64,000 bases of DNA from Mesostigma viride (taxonomy: Eukaryota; Streptophyta; Mesostigmatophyceae; Mesostigmatales; Mesostigmataceae). The stretch spans positions 441,199 to 505,198 of the forward strand of contig RPFO01000500.1 in assembly GCA_009746045.1 (NCBI GenBank). Direction: 5' to 3'. The translations under genes were made by a program, and so were the position numbers. The notes beneath the pieces are model-generated. The model had not been told where the DNA came from. It saw only the letters and a program-made list of their open reading frames with translations, and did not search any database. Shown here piece after piece: positions 9,844-19,681 of this stretch (the stretch's first letter is position 1; every line of letters begins with the position of its first letter).

Positions 9844-10384
9844 CTGACCTTGACACTAATCGCACAAACAGCCACAATTTTGCAAGCAAGAAGACATGGC
9901 TACCTCGGCATTTCATGAAATGTACTTCGTGAAATGCATTTCGTGAAATGTACTAAGGAACGTGATTGGCCGGCGTTCGCTCGCCAAATCTCGCAAAATG
10001 TACTAAGGCACGTGATTGGTCCCGCAAAATGTACTAAGGAACGTGATTGGCCGGCGAAGATTCTGTAGGGAATTTTAATTGCAGCAAACAGAATCTTCGC
10101 CGGCCAATCACGTTCCTTAGTACATTTTGCGGGACCAATCACGTGCCTTAGTACATTTTGCGAGATTTGGCGAGCGAACGCCGGCCAATCACGTTCCTTA
10201 GTACATTTCACGAAATGCATTTCACGAAGTACATTTCATGAAATGCCGAGGTAGCCATGTCTTCTTGCTTGCAAAATTGTGGCTGTTTGTGCGATTAGTG
10301 TCAAGGTCAGGTGCACATTGAGCTATCCGGACTAGTGGCCGACATGGCGGTCGAAACGGAAGGTGTACTATGGCTTTGCTGGGA
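9770..10384. repeat. Nearly perfect palindrome, 297-bp arms
   Basis: Left arm 9770-10066 and right arm 10088-10384 are reverse complements with one visible mismatch (9787 against 10367). The spacer is 21 bp, centred on 10077. Each arm contains three short repeats carrying ATGTACTAAGG and CGTGATTGGCCGGCG. Transcripts from either strand would fold into a ~300-bp hairpin. Such arms are normally unstable, so the duplication is probably recent. Confidence 0.95.
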
Positions 10385-10989
10385 TGATTATCATCGTAGT
10401 ACATCATATGTATTACAGTACATTTCACGAAGTACATTTCATGGAGGCAGAGGGAAAGTTCCTGTTCATGGTGAGTCGGGGTTAGCAATCACGGCAATGT
10501 CGATACATGTACTTGCAGTATATACAAATGCCATAATGTCCTTAGATGCAGCATGAATGTCTATTGTTCGGATTTCTTTTATCACGATGCTTAGGATGCC
10601 TTCCAACAGAAATCTGCTGCGCTACAGGTCGGGAATACCTGAACTTGATATGCGTGGCCAGTGGCCATGGCAGCCGGGGTCGGTAAGAATTAACTTCGAT
10701 AGCCATGAATAATGCGGAAAGTGAACGTTGTCCACCCGCTGCACAGGGAAAATGGCTGCACAGGAACGGCCTGACGTGATACTGTCGCAAAGCAGTTCTC
10801 ATAAGCCGACAATTACACATTCGACTTATGATCGATAATCGGCGCAGGCCTTCGACATTCAAGCGCGCATCGAAACGTCGTGAGGATTTCGGACATTTAG
10901 ATGAAGTTGGATTGTTTTCGGCCCTCGTATTTGCCATGATCTTGGCCATCCAATCTTTTTGCTTCGTGCACAGTTTGCGTTTGCAGTTA
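10385..10989. other. Non-coding leader segment
   Basis: A partial third copy of the palindrome-end repeat (GTACATTTCACGAAGTACAT) lies at 10419-10438. Nothing else is recognised; short frames here lack protein-like composition. Confidence 0.5.
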
Positions 10990-11070
10990 AGCGTAGGTAC
11001 ATGACAAGCTTGCGTTTGCGTTTGCGTTTGCGTTTGCCTTTGCCTTTGCCTTTGCGTATACATTTGCATG
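10990..11070 (+). repeat. (TTTGCG)n / (TTTGCC)n hexamer array
   Basis: About ten consecutive TTTGCG or TTTGCC hexamers. Together with the arrays at 11578-11744, 12018-12897 and 13190-13320 it makes this part of the leader a cluster of hexanucleotide repeats. 11071-11577 contains only T- and TGCA-rich sequence without a gene. Confidence 0.8.
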
Positions 11071-11577
11071 TGCGCTTGCGTTGCCGTTTGCTTATGCGTC
11101 CCAATGTATGTCTGGCTTTGGGCAATTCTATTTCCTTGTCGTTGGGATATGAGTGGGTGCTGGCGGTGGTGTTACTGTCGGCAGGTAGAGTGGCAGTGGC
11201 TTCAACTTCTGTTGCTTTTTCATTGCATTTGCATTTTCATTGGGTCTCTGTAGTTAACAACTGCTTTAAATATCTTTGTTAATAGCCGGCTTCAGCTGTA
11301 ATTTCGATTGCATGTTGCTTTTGAATTGCATTCGCACTGGGCACATGCAGTGGGCATTAGGCATTGGTAGTGCAATTACACATGCAGTCACACTTGCAAT
11401 TGCAATGAAGTTGAAATTGAAGCTGCAGCTAAAATTTGCTACGTGCCTACTGGTACAGTCGCATGTGCAGTCAACTTTGTGCTTGTTTATTATTATTATT
11501 TCTTCTTCTTATAATTTCTTCTTATTATTATTATAATTTCTTCTTGCTTTTCGTAATGTGTGGTGGTTAGAATGGTG

Positions 11578-11744
11578 ATGGCAGGGGCAGGAGCAGGGGC
11601 AGGGGCAGGGGCAGGGGCAGGGGCAGGGGCAGGGGCAGGGGCAGGGGCAGGGGCAGGGGCAGGGGCAGGGGCAGGGGCAGGGGCAGGGGCAGGGGCAGGG
11701 GCAGGGGCAGGGGCAGGGGTAGGGGCAGGGGCAGGGGCAGGGGC
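11578..11744 (+). repeat. (GGGGCA)n hexamer array
   Basis: About 27 tandem copies with few interruptions. Every repeat brings a G4 run, so the sense RNA or DNA strand is expected to form G-quadruplexes. The GAGAGA frame across it is a repeat artefact. Confidence 0.95.
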
Positions 11745-12017
11745 AATCATGAGTTGCTTTCGGCCTGGCATGTGCACCAGAACTGGCATATGTGCTCGCA
11801 ATGCAGCTTGCTACTCTTGTTCCTTTTGTTTGCCTTTTCTTTTGTTTGGGAACTGTTCGTGCAGGGGGGTGGGATGAGGCCGCGAGTCTCTGGGCAGGGG
11901 CATTGACGTGGGTAGGTGTGTGTCTGGGCTAAGTCTGCAATTGTCGCTGCTGTGCTGTACTTCTGGCTGTGGCTTACGGTGCATTTGTGGCTTGGAGTAG
12001 GGGTGAGGCTAGGGTGG

Positions 12018-12897
12018 GCGCAGGCGCGGGCGTGGGCGTGGGCGTGGGCGTGAGCGTGGGCATGGGCGCGGGCGTGGGCGTGGGCGTGGGCGTGGGCGTG
12101 GGCGTGGGCGTGGGTGTGGGCGTGGGCGTGGGCGTGGGCGTGGGCGTGGGCGTGGGCGTTGGCATGGGCGTGGGCGTGGGCGTGGGCGTGGGCGTGGGCG
12201 TGGGCGTGGGCGTGGGCGTGGGCGTGGGCGTGGGCGTGGGCGTGGGCGTGGGCGTGGGCGTGGGCGTGGGCGTGGGCGTGGGCGTGGGCGTGGGCGTGGG
12301 CGTGGGCGTGGGCGTGGGCGTGGGCGTGGGCGTGGGCGTGGGCGTGGGCGTGGGCGTGGGCGTGGGCGTGGGCGTGGGCGTGGGCGTGGGCGTGGGCGTG
12401 GGCGTGGGCGTGGGCGTGGGCGTGGGCGTGGGCGTGGGCGTGGGCGTGGGCGTGGGCGTGGGCGTGGGCGTGGGCGTGGGCGTGGGCGTGGGCGTGGGCG
12501 TGGGCGTGGGCGTGGGCGTGGGCGTGGGCGTGGGCGTGGGCGTGGGCGTGGGCGTGGGCGTGGGCGTGGGCGTGGGCGTGGGCATGGGCGTGGGCGTGGG
12601 CGTGGGCGTGGGCATGGGCATGGGCGTGGGCGTGGGCGTGGGCGTGCGCGTGCGCGTGGGCGTGGGCGTGGGAGTGGGCGTTGGAGTGGGCGTGGGCGTG
12701 GGCGTGGCGTGGGCGTGGGCGTGGGCGTGGGCGTGGGCGTGGGCGTGGGCGTGGGCGTGGGCGTGGGCGTGGGCGTGGGCGTGGGCGTGGGCGTGGGCGT
12801 GGGCGTGGGCGTGGGCGTGGGCGTGGGCGTGGGCGTGGGCATGGGCGTGGGCGTGGGCGTGGGCGTGGGCGTGAGCGTGGGCGTGGGCGTTGGCGTG
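12018..12897 (+). repeat. (GGGCGT)n hexamer array, about 145 copies
   Basis: An 880-bp array of GGGCGT with rare substitutions (GGGCAT, GGCGTT) and one single-base phase change at about 12706. It encodes GV, WA or RG runs depending on frame, none of which is a gene. 12898-13000 is a unique spacer that repeats the sequence before the array (GGCTTGGAGTAGGGGTGAGG at 11990 and 12977), so the array and its flank were duplicated as a block. Confidence 0.95.
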
Positions 12898-13000
12898 GGT
12901 AGGTGTGTGTCTCAGCTACGTCTGCTATTGTTGCAGCTGCGCTCTACTTCTGGCTGTGGCTTTGGGTATAATTGTGGCTTGGAGTAGGGGTGAGGCTAGG

Positions 13001-13320
13001 GTGGGCGTGGGCGTGGGCGTGGGCGTGGGCGTGGGCGTGGGCGTGGGCGTGGGCGTGGGCGTGGGCGTGGGCGTGGGCGTGGGCGTGGGCGTGGGCGTGG
13101 GCGTGGGCGTGGGCATGGGCGTGGGCGTGGGCGTGGGCGTGGGCGTGGGCGTGGGTGAGAATGGGCGGGTGCGGGGGCAGGGGCATGGGCATGGGCGGGG
13201 GCGGGGGCGGGGCGGGGGCGGGGGCGGGGGCGGGGGCGGGGGCGGGGGGGGGGCGGGGGCGGGGGCGGGGCGGGGGCGGGGGCGGGGGCGGGGGCGGGGG
13301 CGGGGCGGGGGCGGGGGCAT
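13001..13320 (+). repeat. (GGGCGT)n followed by (GGGGGC)n
   Basis: A second GGGCGT array (13001-13155) preceded by the same flank as the first. After an interlude it passes into GGGGGC-type repeats (13190-13320). 13321-13985 holds a G-rich remnant, a GT run and AT-rich sequence with TAGTACA/TAGTTCA motifs (13890-13985), without a recognisable gene. Confidence 0.95.
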
Positions 13321-14455
13321 GGGCGTGTGCATGGGCGTTGGGGGGTCAGGGGGCTGGGGTTGGGTTTGGGTGGGTGGGTCATTGGTGCAATGTTTGGAGT
13401 TGGGGCTTGTGTGTGTGTGTGGGGGGGGGGGCATGGGGATTGCCATGCGCGTGCACGTGGGCGTCCGCGTGATCCTCTGTTCGTGTACATGTTCATGCAT
13501 GTGCCATGACGGCACAATGCATGTCAGATTCGTGACTTTATCGTGTGTTCCCTAGTTGCAAGTATTACTGCTAAAATTCATTGCAGCATTCCATTCCTTG
13601 CATAATGCTTGATTGCTTGCATCAGTTCATTCTATACTTCGATCATGACCTGAAGTGCTTAAGTATTACCAGACTCTCGTGCAGTGTCAGAATGTCCAAT
13701 TTTTAGCACACATGCATGTTTGCACACCAAAGCCCTCATTCCCATGTTGATAAGGCTAAGTAAAACATTTTTTTTTTGTGCGGTGATCCACGAAATGCAG
13801 CTGTGAATGGCTCTAGGAGGTCACCAATGGTGGCCAGACCTGTTATTGAGCATTGGGAGACGTTACAGGGGCATCAATCACAGTTACATTTAGTTCAGAT
13901 GTAGTTCAATTTAGTACATTATAGTATAAATGTAGTAGAAAATAGTACAACCTAGTATATTGTAGCATATACTAGTTCAACTACCTCCAGATGAGATCCA
14001 GGGGCTATGGGGACACTTTTTATGCAAAACTGAACTTGAAACAAGCAAAAAACAAGAAACTTGGAAAAACTCAAAATGTACTTGTGCTGGAGTACATTCT
14101 TAACGGCTGGCAGGGTATTGACGATCTTTACACATCCTCTGCGCCTCGTCGCGCGTCGGCGCGTCGCAACTTACGCGGCGGGGAGCACGCCGGTTTTAAT
14201 TCATACCGGTGCAGGTCCGGAGCTGGATATGGAGGATCGTGAGTTCGTATACACGTACTGCGACTTCAGGGGCCTTGACTACTAGTCGGCCTAATTTTCT
14301 TCTGCAGTACTCGTCGACATTTTTTTTTGTCGAATTTTCAGCGGCATTTCGCGGGGCGGCAGCGACACCGGCGCAGGCGGCAGTGGCGACACAAAATTTT
14401 GTACATATTTTCTGCTGCTTTGTTAAGGTGTTCTTTGAATAGCTGGTAGTGCAGG

Positions 14456-15571
14456 ATGGCTGAGGGACGCCGTAGCAAGGGTCCAGCCAGTGGGAATAAT
14501 AATGGGGGTGCTGGTAGTGGAACCGCTCACGTAGATGACGTGGGGCTTACCGGAGAGATTACCAACCTTCCTCACAATAATAATAATGCACAAGCTATTC
14601 ATGGCTTTGATCTTACCACACAGGGTCTTTTAATTGTCAATCAGTTGCAGCCTGTAACCTCAGACTCCAAGCCTAAGCAGGCTGAAGAGTTTGTGGAGGG
14701 ATTGGAAGGGTTCCCTAGCTTGTACGGTGGTACAAATTACTATCAAATCTGGATAGGCAGTAGCACTTTTGGCAAGTGTACTGACCAGATTAAGGACCTA
14801 ACCAGGGAGTGCAAAAAGGCCAATAAGGCCTGGGCACTGTACGTGGCTGAGCTGAAGGAGCTGCTGGAGGACCAACGCAAGAAGGTCGGCATCCATTGGC
14901 AGGACAAGTATCAAGGGTGGGAGGTCAAGGGGGACCTGATCCAGAACTTTCTCAACTATTGTAAGATGGTTGAGGAGGGCAGGGCTCACGGCTTTAATGT
15001 AGCTGATAACATAGCCCTAACCAACTGGCTCAAGGTTTCTGGGCTGGATAAGGCGACACGTGGCTCCTTAAAAGTCATGTGTGCCCCACACTCTACCCTG
15101 AAGGCCTACAAGGTCATCATTAAACAAGCTCTCGAGGCAGAGGAGCTGTTTGAGGGTGGAGTGCCAGCAGTGAAGGCTACCCAGGCAGGCGGGCGTACCC
15201 AGGGTGGCTCCAAGACGTCTGAGGCTGACCGAAGCCAAGGAGGGCGTAGGGGCAACCATCACAAGCGCAAGGGAGATCATTCACCTGATTCTGACAGGAG
15301 GTCACACTCCAAGTCGGTGTTCAGGCGGGTGGGTGGTCAGCCCAAGCAGGGCAACGCGTCTGACAATGGGGGCAGTGGCCAGGGCAAGTCCAAGATACAA
15401 TGCTACCTGTGCAAGGGGTGGGGGCACATCAAGAAGGAGTGTCCCAGCTTCAAGAAGTCCCAGGGCCAGGGCAGCAACAAGAATAACAACAACAACAAGA
15501 AGAACAACAACAAGTCCCAGGCAGGCCAGCCTTCAAAGGGCAGTCAGCAAGAAGACAACAAGGAGCAGTGA
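14456..15571 (+). CDS. gag: Gag protein of the Copia-type element
   Basis: 371 residues. The Asn/Gly-rich N-terminus is followed by a helical capsid-like region (about 80-235) and a basic linker. A CCHC zinc knuckle, CYLCKGWGHIKKEC, lies at residues 316-329 (Cys-X2-Cys-X4-His-X4-Cys), then an Asn/Lys-rich tail. Gag packages genomic RNA in virus-like particles. The ATG at 14456 follows a short upstream stretch rich in T and C. The frame ends in TGA (15569-15571), and the same frame stays open without any further stop through pol to 19196, so readthrough would produce a Gag-Pol fusion. Confidence 0.85.
   Translation: MAEGRRSKGPASGNNNGGAGSGTAHVDDVGLTGEITNLPHNNNNAQAIHGFDLTTQGLLIVNQLQPVTSDSKPKQAEEFVEGLEGFPSLYGGTNYYQIWIGSSTFGKCTDQIKDLTRECKKANKAWALYVAELKELLEDQRKKVGIHWQDKYQGWEVKGDLIQNFLNYCKMVEEGRAHGFNVADNIALTNWLKVSGLDKATRGSLKVMCAPHSTLKAYKVIIKQALEAEELFEGGVPAVKATQAGGRTQGGSKTSEADRSQGGRRGNHHKRKGDHSPDSDRRSHSKSVFRRVGGQPKQGNASDNGGSGQGKSKIQCYLCKGWGHIKKECPSFKKSQGQGSNKNNNNNKKNNNKSQAGQPSKGSQQEDNKEQ
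15569..15571 (+). promoter_or_regulatory. In-frame UGA between gag and pol (candidate readthrough stop)
   Basis: Codons read GAG CAG TGA CTG TCT, with gag and pol in the same frame and no other stop between 14456 and 19196. UGA followed by CU is a known leaky context in several eukaryotic and viral genes; whether it leaks here is inferred. Confidence 0.5.
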
Positions 15572-18500
15572 CTGTCTGAGGCAACCCCTACACACCTTAA
15601 TTCACCCAAGGGGGAGGCCAGGTGCTCCAATGCAGATTTTATATCTGGGCAACAAGAGGGTGATCTCCAGGTTCAGTGTGGCCCCAGGTCACCTGGAGAG
15701 GTACAGGTTCCTATGAAGACGTCCTTGACAGCTGATGCAGCTGTAAGTATGTCTGACCCTATGCATCCTCGTGCTGGGCACGAGGGTGGACCTCTCATTT
15801 TGAGAGAAACCAATGTACAACCACAGAGGGGTGTGAAGGCCTCTGGTGGTATGCATGTGGTCCCTGCTGGCGGTCCAGGTGTTGGGCATGAGCAGGGTGA
15901 CTCAGGCTCTGAGTCAGAACAGGATGGAAGTCAGCATGGTGATGCTGGACAACCTGACAGCACAGTCCTGACTGTGCCAGGGACTGCTTCCTCTGTGTAC
16001 CAGGAGTTGGGTGCCCGAATCCACAACATGTTTGGGCATGCCACTTCTCTGTCAAACAACTTTGCCTTCCGTATGGGCAGGGCACCCCTTCTTAAGGCGT
16101 GTCAGCAAGCTGCCTCACGGTGTAAGTGCCAGTTGTCCTCCAACAAGCCCAGGAAATCACATGCCAAAGCTCTACCTCAGAGCATTGGTGATCTGCAGTG
16201 TGATATCCAACACATCAGGGGCATGCAACTGTTGGTGTGCGTGGACAGGTACACGAAATACAAGGTGCTGGAGCATTTACCTTCTATGAAGAACAGGTAC
16301 TTGCTGGCTGCCCTGCAGAATGTAAGAGCCAAGTTTCCTACCACAAGGATCCAGGTGGACATGCAGTTTCAGCATCTCAAGGGTGATCCTACCCTTCCTG
16401 AGTTGCTGGTTACACCTAGGGAGGCTCATGGGCAGCAGGGTGCTATCGAGAGGGCAATCCAGGAGGTCAAGAAATTGATCATCTCTGAAGACTGGGTACC
16501 CTTGTCTGCACCTGCACTTGTCAGGAGTGCATGGCTGAGGAACGTGGAGCAGCAGCTGAACAGCAGGGTTAACTTCTACTATGATGGAGTTGCTGTCAGC
16601 CCAATGGGTCTATATCATGGCCTGTGCCCACCACATGTGCTGGAGGGCTGGAAACATGCTGCACATGTCACCTTTGCCAAGCTGAGGGAGAAGGACCGGG
16701 GTTGGAAGATGCTGGAGCCACAAGTGGGTCAGAAGGTCCTAGCTTGGAAGGAACCTAGCCTTTATGGCAAACGTGGTAGCTGGAGTCCTGGGGTGGTTAC
16801 CCAGGTTGATGAAGCTAGCCACGCATGCTTGGTCAGCATGGAGGACGAACCAAAGCATGTACACCGGCTGAGTTGGTCATATGTCAAGCCTAACCTGATG
16901 AATGAGGGCAGTCAGGCACAAGGCTCACAGGATCTGCAGGATTTTCAGGTCCCAGGTGACATCACTGACGCAACGACCACATCTGTTGCAGGGGAATCTG
17001 TCAGCCCTGGCCAGGTTGCAGAGGTACTTGTTGAACAGGCTGCAAGGTCAACAGCTGGGGAGTCAACTGTCAAGCCCAAGGCACTAACCAAGCCCAGGGG
17101 GACAAGTTTGGCTGGATTGATTGGGGCTCTACAAAGGGCCAAGAAGCAGCCCAAGGTAGCCAAGCTCAGGTGGCATGGCAATCTGGGGCTGGACACTGCC
17201 TTAGAGGTAGACACTAATTCTCAGGTCTCCATTATTGGGACCAGGGCTGCAGCAGGGTACAGCATGTCTGAACCCAGCTATCAGTTTGTGTCTGACTTCA
17301 GTGGCGGGGTACACGTGAAGGTACTGGGTGAGGTATTCATTCCTATCCTTGGACAGGACACTGCTTTTTGTGTCTTGGAGGGCTATCAAGGACCTGCTCT
17401 TCTGGGGCAGAATTTCCTATGCCAGGATGGGGTAGTGATCACGTCCTCTCTCCTGACTAAGGAAGGGGCTGGTCAGGTCCCACTGATTAATTTCAGGACC
17501 ACTCACCTATCACGTGCAGTAACCAGGACGGTTAAGCGTGTGCAAGTGTGCCAGGGGCAGGAGCCCTTGGTTGATGACCTCATACTGCCAGCTGCTAGTC
17601 ATCCAAGCAGTTTGGGCATTGGTCCTCACTCACTTGCTGGACACAGCCCTATCAACTACCAAGGCCTGGTGAAGCTCATGTCCTCTCCCATTATGTGTCC
17701 CCAGGTCACACTGGGTCTGATTAAATCTGGGGAGGACTGGATCTCCAAGAAATGCGTGGAACCTGTCAATGACCTGCCTCCTGCACGACGTCTACTCAAG
17801 CTCAAGTTTGTCATCAAGATGAAGGAGGTGGACGGGGTCAAGGTACCACATGTCAGGCCAGTGCTGAATGAGTTCAAGGGTACTGGTGAGTGCACTGCTG
17901 AGGAGTTGTATACCCCTGGCATGCTGCATGATACTTGGAGGCTGCTGCTGTGTGTCTTTCTAGGCCTTCTCAACAAGGGCTTGGACTATGGCTCAGTGGT
18001 GATAGACTTCAAGAGGGCATTTCTGGAGGGTGATGCAGATGTGGCACAGGAAAAGTGGGAGGGCAAGACGCCTTTCTATGTTAGGGTGCCTGCTGTATGG
18101 AAAAGGGACATCCACACGGAGTTCCTTAAAATCCTCAAGGGCCTGGAGGGCCTGAGGTCAAGTCCAATAATCTGGAGGGAGACTCTCAACCGTTTCCTGA
18201 AGGAGCATTGCAACTTGAAGGTCTCTCCTGTAGACCCCTGTCTGTTTCTGGGGCAATGGGAAGGCCTGCCAGTGTATGCTTCGCTGCACGGGGATGACCT
18301 ACATCTGATAGCTCCCACGTCGTGGCTTAAGGAGCTGATCACCATCATTAAGTCCAAGTTTCCTCTGGGTAGGGAGCAATGGCAGGTGGAGAATGAGCCT
18401 CTGCTGTTTGTGGGCATGGAGGCCACACTGGTGAAGAAGGGAGGGGAGTGGCGTATGCTGCTGGTGGGGGGCAATGACTATCAAGAGACCCTCATTAGCA

Positions 18501-19198
18501 AGCTTCCTCCAACCATCACACAGGCACTGTGTCCCATGGTGAGGGGCATGGTTGCTTGGGTGGCAGGCATTTCCAGGCCAGACCTTATGGTCATAGCCAG
18601 GTTGCCTGATGACATGCTGGTGGAGCTAGGGTCTGCCAAGGTGGCTGATCAGGTCAGGGCTTCATCTGGCATTCTGTTGTCTGCAGTGGATTTATCACAA
18701 CCCATTTGCATGGAGCTGTATGTGGATAGCTCAATGGACAGCAGGCAGGTCTCCAAGGTCAGGGGCAGGGCTGCAGGGCTCTTTGTGCTCAGACAGGAAG
18801 GCCTGGGGAGTTTGGTGAGCTGGTTTAGTCGCCTGCACAAACGGGTGGCTGTCAGCAGTGATGTGGCAGAATGCAGGGCTATTTGTGAAGGCATTCACAC
18901 AAGCCTTTATCTGAAGGAGTTGCTTCATCAGATGACTTCTAACACTCCTTGGCCACTTCAGGTTACCACTCTTCTAAAAACAGACTCCATGGGGATGGTG
19001 CAGTTTGTGCACAGGCAGATGGCCAGAAGTAGGGACTTGGATTATCTCCTTCTTAAGGAGTTGTCCTCCTTGGCCAATATTGAGCATATCCCTGGGGTTG
19101 ACAATCCTGCTGATGCTTTGACCAAGCTAGTGCAGAAGGCAGCAGTGCAATACAAGGTTCTTCAGTCTCTGATGGACCCATCTCAGCAAGCTGTCTAA
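15572..19198 (+). CDS. pol: Pol polyprotein: integrase, protease-like, RT, RNase H (Copia type)
   Basis: The frame opens right after the gag UGA (1208 residues); the first ATG is at 15713 (1161 residues, numbering used here). Order: HHCC-like zinc region (HNMFGH at 104, RCKC near 137); integrase core with D164, D216 and E246 (GAIERAI; the D-E gap of 29 is shorter than the usual 35); a C-terminal WSPGVVTQVDE patch; a retropepsin-like region with DTN at 500-502 and ALLGQNFL; RT with DFKRAFLEGD (Asp765) and catalytic HGDD (Asp861-Asp862) instead of YVDD; RNase H with YVDSS (Asp1005), AECRA and NPAD. Copia elements normally run protease-integrase-RT-RNase H, so the protease position is anomalous. 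DTN replaces DTG/DSG. If translated alone, pol would need internal initiation at 15713. Confidence 0.85.
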   Translation: MSEATPTHLNSPKGEARCSNADFISGQQEGDLQVQCGPRSPGEVQVPMKTSLTADAAVSMSDPMHPRAGHEGGPLILRETNVQPQRGVKASGGMHVVPAGGPGVGHEQGDSGSESEQDGSQHGDAGQPDSTVLTVPGTASSVYQELGARIHNMFGHATSLSNNFAFRMGRAPLLKACQQAASRCKCQLSSNKPRKSHAKALPQSIGDLQCDIQHIRGMQLLVCVDRYTKYKVLEHLPSMKNRYLLAALQNVRAKFPTTRIQVDMQFQHLKGDPTLPELLVTPREAHGQQGAIERAIQEVKKLIISEDWVPLSAPALVRSAWLRNVEQQLNSRVNFYYDGVAVSPMGLYHGLCPPHVLEGWKHAAHVTFAKLREKDRGWKMLEPQVGQKVLAWKEPSLYGKRGSWSPGVVTQVDEASHACLVSMEDEPKHVHRLSWSYVKPNLMNEGSQAQGSQDLQDFQVPGDITDATTTSVAGESVSPGQVAEVLVEQAARSTAGESTVKPKALTKPRGTSLAGLIGALQRAKKQPKVAKLRWHGNLGLDTALEVDTNSQVSIIGTRAAAGYSMSEPSYQFVSDFSGGVHVKVLGEVFIPILGQDTAFCVLEGYQGPALLGQNFLCQDGVVITSSLLTKEGAGQVPLINFRTTHLSRAVTRTVKRVQVCQGQEPLVDDLILPAASHPSSLGIGPHSLAGHSPINYQGLVKLMSSPIMCPQVTLGLIKSGEDWISKKCVEPVNDLPPARRLLKLKFVIKMKEVDGVKVPHVRPVLNEFKGTGECTAEELYTPGMLHDTWRLLLCVFLGLLNKGLDYGSVVIDFKRAFLEGDADVAQEKWEGKTPFYVRVPAVWKRDIHTEFLKILKGLEGLRSSPIIWRETLNRFLKEHCNLKVSPVDPCLFLGQWEGLPVYASLHGDDLHLIAPTSWLKELITIIKSKFPLGREQWQVENEPLLFVGMEATLVKKGGEWRMLLVGGNDYQETLISKLPPTITQALCPMVRGMVAWVAGISRPDLMVIARLPDDMLVELGSAKVADQVRASSGILLSAVDLSQPICMELYVDSSMDSRQVSKVRGRAAGLFVLRQEGLGSLVSWFSRLHKRVAVSSDVAECRAICEGIHTSLYLKELLHQMTSNTPWPLQVTTLLKTDSMGMVQFVHRQMARSRDLDYLLLKELSSLANIEHIPGVDNPADALTKLVQKAAVQYKVLQSLMDPSQQAV

Positions 19199-19639
19199 GC
19201 TGGTGCATGGTTATAGGGCATTGGAGAGCAGATTGTGTGGTAGTGTCAGCATTGTGACTGGCATAATACCTGTATTTTAGTCTGTACTAAGGCTCATGGA
19301 CCATGGTACACTCACTCTGATTTTAATCAGGATACAGCCAGGTTTTGGCTGGGGTTCATGCTGTTGACTACACAAGGTTGACAGGTCCATTACAGACCAT
19401 GTATTCTATTTTAAAAGAAATGTATATTTGTACATACCTCTCACAATGGTCTGGGAACCTTTATTCTGGGGTTTATAGGGCGGGGTTCGATTCCCTGGTA
19501 TTATGTTTCTACAAGCTGGCCTGTTCAGGTGTTTGCCTGTTCAGACTTCCCTAGTTCCCCAGGGCAGGATTTAATTGTTGCCTATGTGTTTCATTTTGTC
19601 ATTTGTTTGCTGTGGCAGTTTACCATCTGGCAAGTAGAC
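19199..19639 (+). other. 3' untranslated region of the retrotransposon
   Basis: AT-rich, without a coding frame. It contains GGGGTTCGATTCCCTGG (about 19482-19498), which resembles a tRNA T-arm/B-box, although no tRNA can be folded around it. No LTR-like sequence matching the region before gag was found here. Confidence 0.4.
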
Positions 19640-19660
19640 GGGCGCCGTAAGACGGGCGCC
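19640..19660 (+). promoter_or_regulatory. GC-rich hairpin before the candidate self-primer
   Basis: GGGCGCC-GTAAGAC-GGGCGCC can form a 6-bp all-GC stem. It lies 21 nt upstream of the segment complementary to the primer-binding region and might mark or stabilise that RNA end. The function is inferred. Confidence 0.5.
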
Positions 19661-19681
19661 AATAGACCCCTGTTGAGAGAA

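Noticed and set aside
12018-12897. Telomeric repeat
   Set aside because: GGGCGT does not match known plant or algal telomere units (TTTAGGG, TTTTAGGG), and the array is internal to a retrotransposon.
11969-12902. GV-, WA-, PT- and RP-repeat proteins
   Set aside because: Pure read-through of GGGCGT hexamers in all frames; no unique sequence or start context.
13991-14285. Short ORFs just upstream of gag
   Set aside because: Overlapping frames without conserved features; considered leader sequence of the retrotransposon.
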